Shown here one piece after another: positions 8,278 through 17,550 of a stretch of DNA of 64,000 nucleotides. The translations under genes were made by a program, and so were the position numbers. This DNA is from Bacteroidota bacterium. GTDB taxonomy: Bacteria; Bacteroidota; Bacteroidia; Chitinophagales; Chitinophagaceae. The notes below the pieces were generated by a model that was not told the DNA's origin, searched no databases, and was given only the letters and a program-made list of their open reading frames with translations. The stretch covers positions 51,946 to 115,945 of the forward strand of contig JAKQGX010000042.1 of the NCBI GenBank assembly GCA_029573235.1, given 5' to 3'. Position 1 is the stretch's first letter. Each line of letters opens with the position of its first letter.

Positions 8278-10011
8278 TTACCAATCTTTATCTGTTTTCA
8301 CTTTTACGGGACTCCCTTTTTCTTTTTTATCATGCAGCTTTTTCTCTTCTTGTGCTAATGCATTGAGCAGCTGGTCTGCTTGCTTTTCGCTTAACTTGCT
8401 AGGTTGCGGTTCTTGCTTTTTTTCTTGTGGTTCTTTCTGATCATTTTTTTCTTGTGAAGGCTCTTTATTAGGGTCTTGTTGATCCTTGTTTTTCTCTTGA
8501 TCTTTATTCTTGTCTTGTTGCTCTTGTTGTTTTTTGGGGTCTTGCTTGTCTTTGTTTTGTTGTTGGTTTTTGTCGTTGTTGTTTTGGCTTTGTTTCATTT
8601 TTGAAAGCGCATAGCTAAGATTGTATTTGGCATCTTCGTCTTGAGGATTTTTTCTTAAAGCTGCTTTATAAGACTCAACAGCTTCTTGCCATTTTTGTTC
8701 GCTCATGTAGGTATTGCCTGTGTTATAATGCGACGATGCATTGATGGTGACATCCTTTGTCTTTTTTGATAAAGCACTGTACAGTTGGCGAGAGGCATCA
8801 TAATTTTTTTCTTGATAAAGAGCATTTCCGAGATTGAATATTCCCGGTAAGTAATTGGGATTTTTCTTTAGTGCCTCTTGATATACGCTCGCTGCTTCTT
8901 TATACTTTTTTTGTTCATATAGTTTATTGCCATTGGATACTTGGTTTTGTTGTGCAAATAGCGTAGTTGTGAAGGATAGCAATATCATAGTAACTACTGG
9001 CTTCTTAATGTTGTTATACTTCTTCCATTTAGCACCCGGTATTATCCATTCTATCACTAATAGTAAAAATGCAAACAATAAGAAGTATTGGAAATAGCTG
9101 GCGTAATTACTGTAACTGACTACACCTAAATTTTTTTGTTCCATACTGCCTATTTCACGGGATAATTTGGTAGCCACATCATCACTGTTGCGCAGCAGGC
9201 TATAGGTGCCATTGCCGGCTGATGCAATTGATTTCAATTCGTCTTCGTTGAGCTTACTGATAACGGGCTTGCCCTCTTCATCAAGTCTCATGGATTTGGT
9301 TGTAGGGTCATAAAGAGTAGTTCCTTCGGGTGAGCCGATACCGACTGTATGAATAATGATGCCGGCATCTTGAGCTTCTTTTACTTTTGCCATTGCTGTT
9401 TCATCGTGGTCTTCGCCATCTGAAATAATGATGAGTGTTTTATACTTTTTTTCTTTTTGTGAAAAGGAATTTATGGCTCTATCGATGGCATCTCCGATGA
9501 CAGTACCTTGGGTAGGCACTATTCCCGGATTAGCGTTTTGCAACATCATTTTTAACGCACTATAATCTACAGTGAGGGGCACTTGCAAATATGACTTTCC
9601 AGCAAATAATATTAAGCCTACGCGGTCGTTCTTTGTTTTGTCCAGTAGCGTGCTAATTAATTGTTTGGCCCTGGTTAGTCTATTCGGTTGAACATCGTTT
9701 GCCAACATACTATTACTGACGTCTAAGGCAATAAATACATCTGTACCTTTTCGTTCGGTTTTTTCCAGACCATTTCCTTTTTGCAAGTTGGCCCATCCGA
9801 TAGTAATTGCCCCAAAGGATATTAACAGCAGGATGAATTTTAACGTCATTCTACCTGTAATAAAACCGACTATTTGTTCTTTTACTAGTCGCTCTTCGCC
9901 TACAGTATGCAGCTTTCTTTTTCGCCATACTAAAAAGAAAATATAGAGCAATAAGAATAGAAGAATGCCCGCTAAATAATATAGGTGTTGAATATGTTGA
10001 AAACGAAACAT
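8278..10011 (-). CDS. BatB-BatC fusion: VWA domain plus TPR repeats
   Basis: MIDAS DVSNSM within aerotolerance VWA domain; internal KKPVVTMILLSFTTTLFAQQ then TPRs (YEQKKYKEAASVYQEALKKNP..) and Q/K-rich tail. Confidence 0.88.
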   Translation of the reverse strand: MFRFQHIQHLYYLAGILLFLLLYIFFLVWRKRKLHTVGEERLVKEQIVGFITGRMTLKFILLLISFGAITIGWANLQKGNGLEKTERKGTDVFIALDVSNSMLANDVQPNRLTRAKQLISTLLDKTKNDRVGLILFAGKSYLQVPLTVDYSALKMMLQNANPGIVPTQGTVIGDAIDRAINSFSQKEKKYKTLIIISDGEDHDETAMAKVKEAQDAGIIIHTVGIGSPEGTTLYDPTTKSMRLDEEGKPVISKLNEDELKSIASAGNGTYSLLRNSDDVATKLSREIGSMEQKNLGVVSYSNYASYFQYFLLFAFLLLVIEWIIPGAKWKKYNNIKKPVVTMILLSFTTTLFAQQNQVSNGNKLYEQKKYKEAASVYQEALKKNPNYLPGIFNLGNALYQEKNYDASRQLYSALSKKTKDVTINASSHYNTGNTYMSEQKWQEAVESYKAALRKNPQDEDAKYNLSYALSKMKQSQNNNDKNQQQNKDKQDPKKQQEQQDKNKDQEKNKDQQDPNKEPSQEKNDQKEPQEKKQEPQPSKLSEKQADQLLNALAQEEKKLHDKKEKGSPVKVKTDKDW

Positions 10012-10365
10012 GGATTCTTAATATTTAGTTTGGATACTTCAGGGTGAATCATAATGGGGCTCACTATTTGGAACAATTCAACGTTGCATTAAGGAGCATT
10101 CAAAATCCCTTTTCGAGGAGCAGAGCATCTTGATTATGATAGTCATTTACCTTTTCGAAAACTGAACAAATTTAATTTCTCTAAAGGCATCCATCCGTTA
10201 TCAAAATGGCATTTTGAATATTTTTAACAGATACTTTTACGTACAGTAATATGCAAAACTGCCAGCAACATCATTACCCTAGATACGCGCGCTATCTCGT
10301 ATATTTGAAATCGTTTCTTGGAGTTCTCATTTTTTTCCTCAATAGTATTTTAAATAGCCTCTTTC

Positions 10366-11490
10366 ATGCCATCAAATAGTACCCTTGGAATTGTATGTAC
10401 TTCTGCCGGCTTTGGAGGATTAGAAATGTACACCTTGCAAATAGCTTTAGCCCTTCAACAGAAAGGGTGGACGGTTTTCATGTTGCTGAATACGCAGAGT
10501 CGTCTTTATGAACAAGCGAAACATCACTTTCCTGTTAAGACCTTGCAAGATTTTGAAAGCAAAAAAAATAGTGCTTCGCTCATTAAGAAATGGAATCGAG
10601 ACGGTACTATCCCTTTATTCTTTACTACATTCAATAAAGACATTCAGGCATTAGCTGGCTATAAAAGATGGTTTCATAAGGGCGCCAAGCTCGTGTATCA
10701 GCAACATATGAAAGTAGGTGTCCGTAAGAAAGATATCATTCATCGGTTACGGTATAAGATGTTGGATAAATGGATCACACCTTTAGCATATCTGCGAGCC
10801 GAAACATTACGATACACTTCGGTTCCTGACAGTAAAATTTGCATTGTACCGTTAGGGATTGATATTGAAAAATTAGCTAGAAAACCTTATTCAAAACAAG
10901 CAGCGAGGAATGTCTTATCATTGCCCGAAGATGCATTATTGATAGGCGTGTTGGGACGAGTTGACCCCAAGAAAGGGCAAGATTTTTTAATCAAAGCTAT
11001 TGCAGCATTACGTTCTGAAGGCGATTATCATCTCTTAATAATGGGTAACGTAACCGAGCATGAAGGAGATGAATGGATGCAAGAAATAAAACGTTTAGTA
11101 GCATCGTTAGGTGTAGCTCAATGGGTACATTTTCGCCCTTATCAAGAATCGGTTCAATTGTTCTATAACGCCATCGATGTTTTTGCTATGCCTTCTCACG
11201 GAGAGACATATGGCTTGGTAACATTGGAGGCTATGTATTTTAAAAAGCCGGTAATAGGTGTAGATACAGATGGAACCCATGCTTTGTTAGAAAACGGAAA
11301 ACATGGATGGCTGTATCCTTTGGAAGATTTAGCTGTTTTTAAAGCCCAACTATTTCAAGTGATAAACAATACTGCACTAACACAACAGAAGGTGCAAGCC
11401 GCTTATGAGCAAGTTCTGCAACAATATCGTTTTGAAAGTACAGTGGAGTTGTTAGATGCAGCATTGAAACAAGTGATCTTCAAAAAATAA
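10366..11490 (+). CDS. GT4-family glycosyltransferase
   Basis: ICTSAGFGGLEMYTLQIALAL, LGRVDPKKGQDFLIKA, MPSHGETYGLVTLEAMYFKKPVIGVDTDGT. Confidence 0.92.
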   Translation: MPSNSTLGIVCTSAGFGGLEMYTLQIALALQQKGWTVFMLLNTQSRLYEQAKHHFPVKTLQDFESKKNSASLIKKWNRDGTIPLFFTTFNKDIQALAGYKRWFHKGAKLVYQQHMKVGVRKKDIIHRLRYKMLDKWITPLAYLRAETLRYTSVPDSKICIVPLGIDIEKLARKPYSKQAARNVLSLPEDALLIGVLGRVDPKKGQDFLIKAIAALRSEGDYHLLIMGNVTEHEGDEWMQEIKRLVASLGVAQWVHFRPYQESVQLFYNAIDVFAMPSHGETYGLVTLEAMYFKKPVIGVDTDGTHALLENGKHGWLYPLEDLAVFKAQLFQVINNTALTQQKVQAAYEQVLQQYRFESTVELLDAALKQVIFKK

Positions 11491-11517
11491 CGGCTGTATG
11501 TAGCGTACAGCCGTTAT
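11487..11517. terminator. Bidirectional terminator between convergent genes, overlapping GT stop codon
   Basis: Perfect 12-bp stem ATAACGGCTGTA-7nt-TACAGCCGTTAT; stop TAA (11488-11490) is inside the stem. Confidence 0.8.
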
Positions 11518-11542
11518 GATATTTTGTCAACAAGTATGCTGA

Positions 11543-12205
11543 TTAAAGTTTGTCTGCTACAAGCTTAATAGCAATATTTACGGTAGGTCTGATAAATTTA
11601 TCACCAAGGCTTTGGTCGTTTCCATAAACTAATCCCCATTGTGTTCTGTCGATATTAAAGTTGGCATCAGCAACAATTTTTGCATCGGTCACACTCAGTT
11701 TTGCTGGGAAAGAAATGCTCTTGCTTACACCCTTCAAAGTAAGATTGCCGGTGATGGTATGAGTAGCATCTTTCATGATAAGGTCTTCCGGTTTTACGTT
11801 TACGCCTTCCTGTGTGCCGGTAATTTCAAAACTTGCTTCCGGGTGGTTCGCTGCATCAAAGAAATCGGGGCTTAGTAAGTGTCCTTTTAAACGAGAAGTA
11901 CCGCTTGTGTCTTTATCGTGTATAGCCAGTGTATTAATATCAAATAAAAATTTTCCACCGGTGATGTTGTTGTTTTCTACGTTAATAGAACCTGATTTTA
12001 CAGCAAAACTACCCAGGTGTTGGGCTACCGGTTTGGTGCCAATCCATTGTAGTGTGGTTTGGGTAAGGTCTGCTTGAAACGTAGTCCCTGTAGGAGTAGT
12101 ACTCACTTCTTTTGCTTCGGTGGCATCTGCTTGGTCAGCCTTCGGGGCTTCTTGACAGGCTGCAAAAATGGTCATGGCGCTAATGGCTAAAAATACTTTT
12201 TTCAT
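11543..12205 (-). CDS. YceI-family periplasmic lipoprotein
   Basis: Lipobox MKKVFLAISAMTIFAAC; TTLQWIGTKPVAQHLGSFAVKSGSI..GNLTLKGVSKSISFPAKL; start moved from 12283 to ATG at 12205. Confidence 0.92.
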   Translation of the reverse strand: MKKVFLAISAMTIFAACQEAPKADQADATEAKEVSTTPTGTTFQADLTQTTLQWIGTKPVAQHLGSFAVKSGSINVENNNITGGKFLFDINTLAIHDKDTSGTSRLKGHLLSPDFFDAANHPEASFEITGTQEGVNVKPEDLIMKDATHTITGNLTLKGVSKSISFPAKLSVTDAKIVADANFNIDRTQWGLVYGNDQSLGDKFIRPTVNIAIKLVADKL

Positions 12206-12442
12206 GTATGTACATCTATTTTTTTGTGGTGCAAACATAGGGTTAATGCAAGAACTCGCCAATAGACTTTTTTTATTTAACAATTATTAAGGTGATGAAA
12301 GAGGACGGATTATTTGAAAAACGATTCTTCATGAACGATGCTAATACCTCATTACCTGCACTATTAACAACGGATATTTAATACCTTCATGCTAATAATT
12401 ACATCGTCAGAATACGTTACTATAACGCTTAAATAATTTTAT

Positions 12443-12859
12443 ATGGATAGTTCTATTGCCGAATTTATTGCATCATGTAAAGTGGCTACGATATGTGCTA
12501 TAGATGGTGAGCAGCCGTATTGTTTCAATTGCTATTATAGTTTTATTGAAGCGGATGCGTTGTTGATATATAAGTCTTCGTATTCAACGCATCATGAGAA
12601 ATTAATTGAACAAAACCCAAAGGTGGCAGGCACCATTATCCCCGAGCAAATAGACCTAACTACCCTACGCGGTATTCAGTTTGAAGGTATTGTGTTGAAA
12701 GATAGTTATGACATTATGATGAAAGCATCGTCTGCGTATTATTTGAAATTTCCTTTTGCTATGGCAGTGCCTGGTAAGATATATGCACTGGCTATTTCTA
12801 AAATTAAGTTTACCGACAATTCAAAAGGATTCGGCTTCAAACAGCATTGGGAAAAATAG
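12443..12859 (+). CDS. Pyridoxamine 5'-phosphate oxidase-like / flavin-binding split-barrel protein
   Basis: IAEFIASCKVATICAIDGEQPYCFNCYYSFIEADALLIYKSSYSTHHEKLIEQNPKVAGTI resembles PNPOx-like split barrel proteins. Confidence 0.65.
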   Translation: MDSSIAEFIASCKVATICAIDGEQPYCFNCYYSFIEADALLIYKSSYSTHHEKLIEQNPKVAGTIIPEQIDLTTLRGIQFEGIVLKDSYDIMMKASSAYYLKFPFAMAVPGKIYALAISKIKFTDNSKGFGFKQHWEK

Positions 12860-12860
12860 C

Positions 12861-14780
12861 TTAGGGGATATGAAAGGCAATAAGGGTACCATTTCCGGGG
12901 CGCGAATCTATTTCGAAACTTCCTTGCAGGTATCGTATTCTTGCCGCCATATTTTTTAAACCTATACCTTCTTCTTGTTTTTCTTTCAACAAAAATCCTT
13001 TCCCATTGTCTTCAATAGTGGCACTGAGTCCGTCTTCGTCTTTTATGACCGATATATCCACTTGGGTGGCTTGGGCATGTTTTATAACATTATTAATACA
13101 CTCTTGAATGATACGATAGGTTGCAACCGCAATTTGCGAATCAATTTTTTTTCCTCGCAAATCCGTGGTAAGGTTAATCTTAATTTGGTTGTTTCCAATT
13201 TTAGTAGTGAAATCCCTAAGCGCACTTTCCAGTCCGTTTTTCAACAGGGCATTGGGCATGATACTATGTGATACTTGCCTTACTTCTTTACAACTTTCAT
13301 CTAAGAGGTGTATCGTTTTTCTGAAAAGTTCTTTGTCGCCGTTCTCCAAATTCGCCGTTATGCTTTTCATTCCTGATAGGTTGTACTTAACAGTACTTAG
13401 CATAGGCCCCAAACCATCATGCAACTCCGAAGCCAGTCTGGTTCTTTCCTTCTCTTCAGCGTCGAGGATAGCTTTGGTGTTTTCCTCTTTTTGTATTGCC
13501 AAGGCTGTTTGCACTCTTAGTGCACTCTTGTGTTTATAGTTTCTGATACCCATCAATCCGATAACGATTGCCAGCCCTAATAATAAAGTTGAGCTCCAAA
13601 GCAAATAGTTTTTTTGAGATAGTTGGAATTGCTGTTTTTGAATAATATTCTCTTTGATGGAAGTTTCATATTTCACTTCCAATTCCTTTAGTTTTTCTGC
13701 CGGTGCCTTTTGGTATTGTTGTTCTTTTAAATCGATTAATGTTTGTAGTGCATCATATGCTTTTTGATAGTCGTGGCTCTTATAATACATCTCCGAAAGG
13801 TTGTCGTACAAGAGCGGCAATTTTGCGGTTATGTTTTCTTTTGTCGCAATGGCTATGGCTTCCAGTACTAGGTTTATGGCTTTTTGGTGTTCATTGATAT
13901 CAAAGTACAATACGGATAGTTGTGACATATCAGAGACAATATAAAAGGGGTCTCCTGTTTTCTTCCGAATAGCAGTAGCCTCTGTGAGGCATTCAATGGC
14001 TTTGTTGGGCTTTTGATAGTGTAAATAAATATTGCTTAGAATATTCAATCCATTAGCATGCAACAAGAGGTCATCATATCGCTTGGCAATTCGTAGCCCT
14101 TCTTCTACACTCTTTTGAGCCAGCTCTATCTTTCCCAAGCTACCATAGCAAGAAGAGATGTTGATATAATAGAGTCCTTTTAATCGCTCAAGTTCCGAAC
14201 TTGTTTTTATAGCAATACCTTTCTGTAGCCATGTTATTGCATCGTCAAATCGCTCCAATTCCATGTTGCTCCATCCAACTCCATTTAATGCCAACATGTA
14301 AGAGAAACTATCTTTAATACTAACTGCATTTTCCAATACATCATAGTAAAGGCGCATCGCCTCTTGTTGTTTATTAAGCTTCATGAAGTATCCGGCACGA
14401 AGTAGCTTCATCTTGTTCTTTACAACAGTGGATTTAGGGTCATTGTCCAATTTAATATGTGAGATGTTTTCCAGCAAAGGGGTTAGGCTGTCTATATTTC
14501 CTTTACGATAATAATAGAGTCCTAAATAACATTGTGAAATAGCATTGTAATAAGGTTGCTGAAGTTTTTTTGCTAGGGCAACTGTTTGCAAAGCATACAC
14601 ATGAAAACTGTCAATAGCATAGCTTCGATACTGCTCGCACAATGCTCCCAATAAAGTTATTTTTACTACATCATTTTTCTCTTTCCTTACTAATTGTGTT
14701 AAGCTGTCAATATTTGTTTTAGCACCGACATGCCACGCCGAGCATACCGTGATAAGTAAGGCAACAAGAAAGGACTTCAT
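12861..14780 (-). CDS. TPR-containing sensor histidine kinase (HisKA_3 class)
   Basis: Signal peptide, TPR repeats, one TM, H-box ERTRLASELHDGLGPMLSTVKYNL, G-box IEDNGKGF. Confidence 0.93.
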   Translation of the reverse strand: MKSFLVALLITVCSAWHVGAKTNIDSLTQLVRKEKNDVVKITLLGALCEQYRSYAIDSFHVYALQTVALAKKLQQPYYNAISQCYLGLYYYRKGNIDSLTPLLENISHIKLDNDPKSTVVKNKMKLLRAGYFMKLNKQQEAMRLYYDVLENAVSIKDSFSYMLALNGVGWSNMELERFDDAITWLQKGIAIKTSSELERLKGLYYINISSCYGSLGKIELAQKSVEEGLRIAKRYDDLLLHANGLNILSNIYLHYQKPNKAIECLTEATAIRKKTGDPFYIVSDMSQLSVLYFDINEHQKAINLVLEAIAIATKENITAKLPLLYDNLSEMYYKSHDYQKAYDALQTLIDLKEQQYQKAPAEKLKELEVKYETSIKENIIQKQQFQLSQKNYLLWSSTLLLGLAIVIGLMGIRNYKHKSALRVQTALAIQKEENTKAILDAEEKERTRLASELHDGLGPMLSTVKYNLSGMKSITANLENGDKELFRKTIHLLDESCKEVRQVSHSIMPNALLKNGLESALRDFTTKIGNNQIKINLTTDLRGKKIDSQIAVATYRIIQECINNVIKHAQATQVDISVIKDEDGLSATIEDNGKGFLLKEKQEEGIGLKNMAARIRYLQGSFEIDSRPGNGTLIAFHIP

Positions 14781-14840
14781 GCTAAAGTAGCGGTTGGTTA
14801 GTATCTAAAAATACAAAAAAGGGGAAGAATAAATGGCGGC

Positions 14841-16034
14841 TTATTCTTCGTCAAAACCACTGCTGACCGGTACATTTTTAATAAGGCTATAAAGTACTTT
14901 AGATTGCCTGTAAATATTACTATTGTACTTATTCCCTAAGATAATAAAGGTCATATTTTCTTTGATGAACCGATAGAATACTGTGTTGTTGCCATGCCAC
15001 CAACCGTTATGATATACTATCTTATTCCCGCTAGAGAAGCAAAGCATGCGCCATCCTAATCCATAGTTTTTGATTCCGGGTTTTTCAAATGAGCATGGTC
15101 CGTAGGCTAATTCAAGTGTTTCGTTATTCAACATTTTCTCTTGGTAAAAAGATTGATCCCAGAGGTACATGTCACGCACCGTGCTATAGATACCTTTGTC
15201 GCCATATACTCCATCTGCAAACATATCCGGCTCTCTTGTCCAATTGTATTTGTAACTAATGGCGGCATTGCCCGGCAATCCATAGGCGGGGTCATACACG
15301 AAAGTATGACTCATACCAAGTGGTTCAAAAATGTAGCGCTTCATGAAGTCGGCATACTTCATATCCGTTACAGCTTCTATAACAAGGGCTAAAATAGCAT
15401 AGTTACTATTGCTGTATTTGAAAGCTGTATTTGCCTTGAAGTCAGGTTTGGGGCGGTGTTTCACCATTAGTTTCAATATATCGTCGTTATATACGGGCGT
15501 CCTCGTATCTTTCACATACTGTCCATACCATTTTAAATAATCCGGAAGCCCTGAACGATGGTTGAGCAACATCTTCACGGTAATGTCGCCATATGGGAAA
15601 GAAGGCAAGTAAAATTGAACCTTGTCTTCGATATTGAGATAATTATGCTGTTGCAGGTACAACACAGCTGCACCGGTAAATGTTTTGGAAGTAGAAGCCA
15701 ACTGCGAGGCACTTTGCGAGTTCAGTAAAGCATGCTTTTCTTTGTTGCCATATCCGAAATAGCGCTCATAAAACACTTTGCCTTTCTCGCCCAAAAGCAC
15801 GCTTCCGTTAAATCCTCCTGCCACTTGTATTTTATAAAACGAATCAAGCTTGGCAATGATGTTCTGATAATGAGGACTCGTAGTATCGGCATAAATAATT
15901 TGTCCGGAGCCGGCTTTGGTATTTAGGTCGCCAAATTTTGAACGAGCTTTTGCTGGCTCTGAATTGGATTGACAGGCAAAAAGTAAAACCGTAAAAGAAG
16001 TTAATAAAATATAGAAATTGGATCGGATTTTCAT
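14841..16034 (-). CDS. Serine hydrolase, beta-lactamase class C-like lipoprotein
   Basis: Lipobox TVLLFACQ; SxxK ASTSKTFTG; YSNSNYAIL. Confidence 0.9.
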   Translation of the reverse strand: MKIRSNFYILLTSFTVLLFACQSNSEPAKARSKFGDLNTKAGSGQIIYADTTSPHYQNIIAKLDSFYKIQVAGGFNGSVLLGEKGKVFYERYFGYGNKEKHALLNSQSASQLASTSKTFTGAAVLYLQQHNYLNIEDKVQFYLPSFPYGDITVKMLLNHRSGLPDYLKWYGQYVKDTRTPVYNDDILKLMVKHRPKPDFKANTAFKYSNSNYAILALVIEAVTDMKYADFMKRYIFEPLGMSHTFVYDPAYGLPGNAAISYKYNWTREPDMFADGVYGDKGIYSTVRDMYLWDQSFYQEKMLNNETLELAYGPCSFEKPGIKNYGLGWRMLCFSSGNKIVYHNGWWHGNNTVFYRFIKENMTFIILGNKYNSNIYRQSKVLYSLIKNVPVSSGFDEE

Positions 16035-16077
16035 TCGTGATAACTAAAGTTGTAAATATAGAAACGGGTACATAAGC

Positions 16078-16668
16078 CTATTGTGCGCTTAACTCAACTT
16101 TAACATGGTGTATCATATCGTCAATAAACTCAAAATAATATTGGTTTAGCTGGTAATAATAACCCACTAAAAGCTTATATGCTTCTTCAATAGGAGGCAT
16201 GTTGGGAGCACGCTTTTGCAATCCTGAGAGTGACTTTTGAATTCCGTTTAAGGTACGATAATGATAGAGCCAATTTTGAGATTTCATATAAGGAAACATC
16301 GCTTTGAGTGTCTCGGGGAAAACATCTTGATGCTTATCCAGTTTTTGATAAGTCGTTTGGGTAAAACGGAATAGTTCATTCTCGGTTGGGAAGAACTTTG
16401 GGTCGTTTGCCAAAAAATGGTCAAAGGCAATATCGGTAACGGCACCGGCATATAGCTGATACGTTTCTCTAAAGATATTCTTTGCTTTACTTACTGCTAT
16501 ATGACTATCGGTGTAGCTATCTATTTTCCGATGCAGCATTATTCCGGTTCGTATGCGTGGCTCGTAGGCTTCTAATCTGTTTTTCCCTTTTACAAAATCG
16601 CCCATCATATTCCCCGCAAGAAGGTACTCATCATCTAATGATAAAAAGGCGTGCCCCAAATAATTCAT
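16078..16668 (-). CDS. Acyl carrier protein phosphodiesterase (AcpH-like)
   Basis: MNYLGHAFLSLDDEYLLAGNMMGDFVKG, LHRKIDSYTDSH, DIAFDHFLA. Confidence 0.88.
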   Translation of the reverse strand: MNYLGHAFLSLDDEYLLAGNMMGDFVKGKNRLEAYEPRIRTGIMLHRKIDSYTDSHIAVSKAKNIFRETYQLYAGAVTDIAFDHFLANDPKFFPTENELFRFTQTTYQKLDKHQDVFPETLKAMFPYMKSQNWLYHYRTLNGIQKSLSGLQKRAPNMPPIEEAYKLLVGYYYQLNQYYFEFIDDMIHHVKVELSAQ

Positions 16669-17015
16669 GTCGGCGAAGCTACGTATTAACAGAGATTAAT
16701 TCATTTTTTGAAAGGGGAGCCGGCTTTTGTGGTAAAATGATTATGATGCTGATAATCTATAAAAGCGGTAGGAAAAGAATGCTATGATTCCTTTTTCAAT
16801 GCGATATTATTCCCCCAATATTACACCACCACTTTTCTCCACTTTCGACAAATATTCAGGTAAAAAATGACACTGATTCGCATATTAGTGCCAATATCTT
16901 ATGTGTGAATATGTGAATAATTTTATCTACACTCAATCAATAATGGTGATAAGTGTTTGATAGTCAGTTTGTTGATATTGTATAAAAATGTGGATAAAAA
17001 GGCAATAATTCTATT

Positions 17016-17055
17016 GTGGGATATCGTGTGATAATGTGTTATTTTGTAGTACAAA
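17016..17055 (+). promoter_or_regulatory. 10-bp-phased GTG repeats upstream of mraZ (candidate MraZ operator)
   Basis: GTGGGATATC / GTGTGATAAT / GTGTTATTTT / GTAGTACAAA with exact 10-bp period, ending 24 bp before the mraZ ATG. Confidence 0.5.
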
Positions 17056-17079
17056 TCAATTATAGCTACTCTCCAAGCA

Positions 17080-17547
17080 ATGATAAATTTTTTAGGTGAA
17101 TATGAGGTAACGCTGGATGCCAAGGGCAGGTTTTCATTACCTGCCGGGTTTCGTAAGCAATTGCCGGAAGGTACACCGGAGAGTTTTGTCATTAATAGAG
17201 GGTTTGAAAATTGTTTGACCTTATATCCCATGAGCACATGGAAGGAGTTGGAATCAAAGATTAACATGCTGAATGACTTCAACCCCAAAGTCCGTGATTT
17301 TAAAAGATTGTTTTTGAATGGTGCTACCCCGGTGGAAGCCGATAGCGTGGGTCGGTTGCTGCTGACCAAAAGCCAAAAAGAATATGCCGGTATTGACAAG
17401 GATATGGTTTTTTCTTCGCAAGGAAACAAGGTGGAAATATGGGATAGGGACACGTACTACAAATATATGCAAAGCAAAGCGCAAAGCTTTACCGATTTAG
17501 CAACAGAAGTATTAGGCGGCGGGTTCATAAATCCTTTTAATAGTTAG
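17080..17547 (+). CDS. mraZ: Transcriptional regulator MraZ
   Basis: MINFLGEYEVTLDAKGRFSLPAGFRKQLPE; first gene of dcw cluster. Confidence 0.97.
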   Translation: MINFLGEYEVTLDAKGRFSLPAGFRKQLPEGTPESFVINRGFENCLTLYPMSTWKELESKINMLNDFNPKVRDFKRLFLNGATPVEADSVGRLLLTKSQKEYAGIDKDMVFSSQGNKVEIWDRDTYYKYMQSKAQSFTDLATEVLGGGFINPFNS

Positions 17548-17550
17548 GAG

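Noticed and set aside
8401-8600. Low-complexity repeat (Q/K/D/N codons) as a possible tandem-repeat or CRISPR-like array
   Set aside because: It encodes the charged, glutamine-rich C-terminal tail of the BatC part; no regular repeat-spacer structure.
16904-17055. mraZ upstream region as the chromosomal origin
   Set aside because: Only two good DnaA boxes, no dnaA nearby, and left-hand rpmI-rplT would be head-on; more likely transcriptional regulation.
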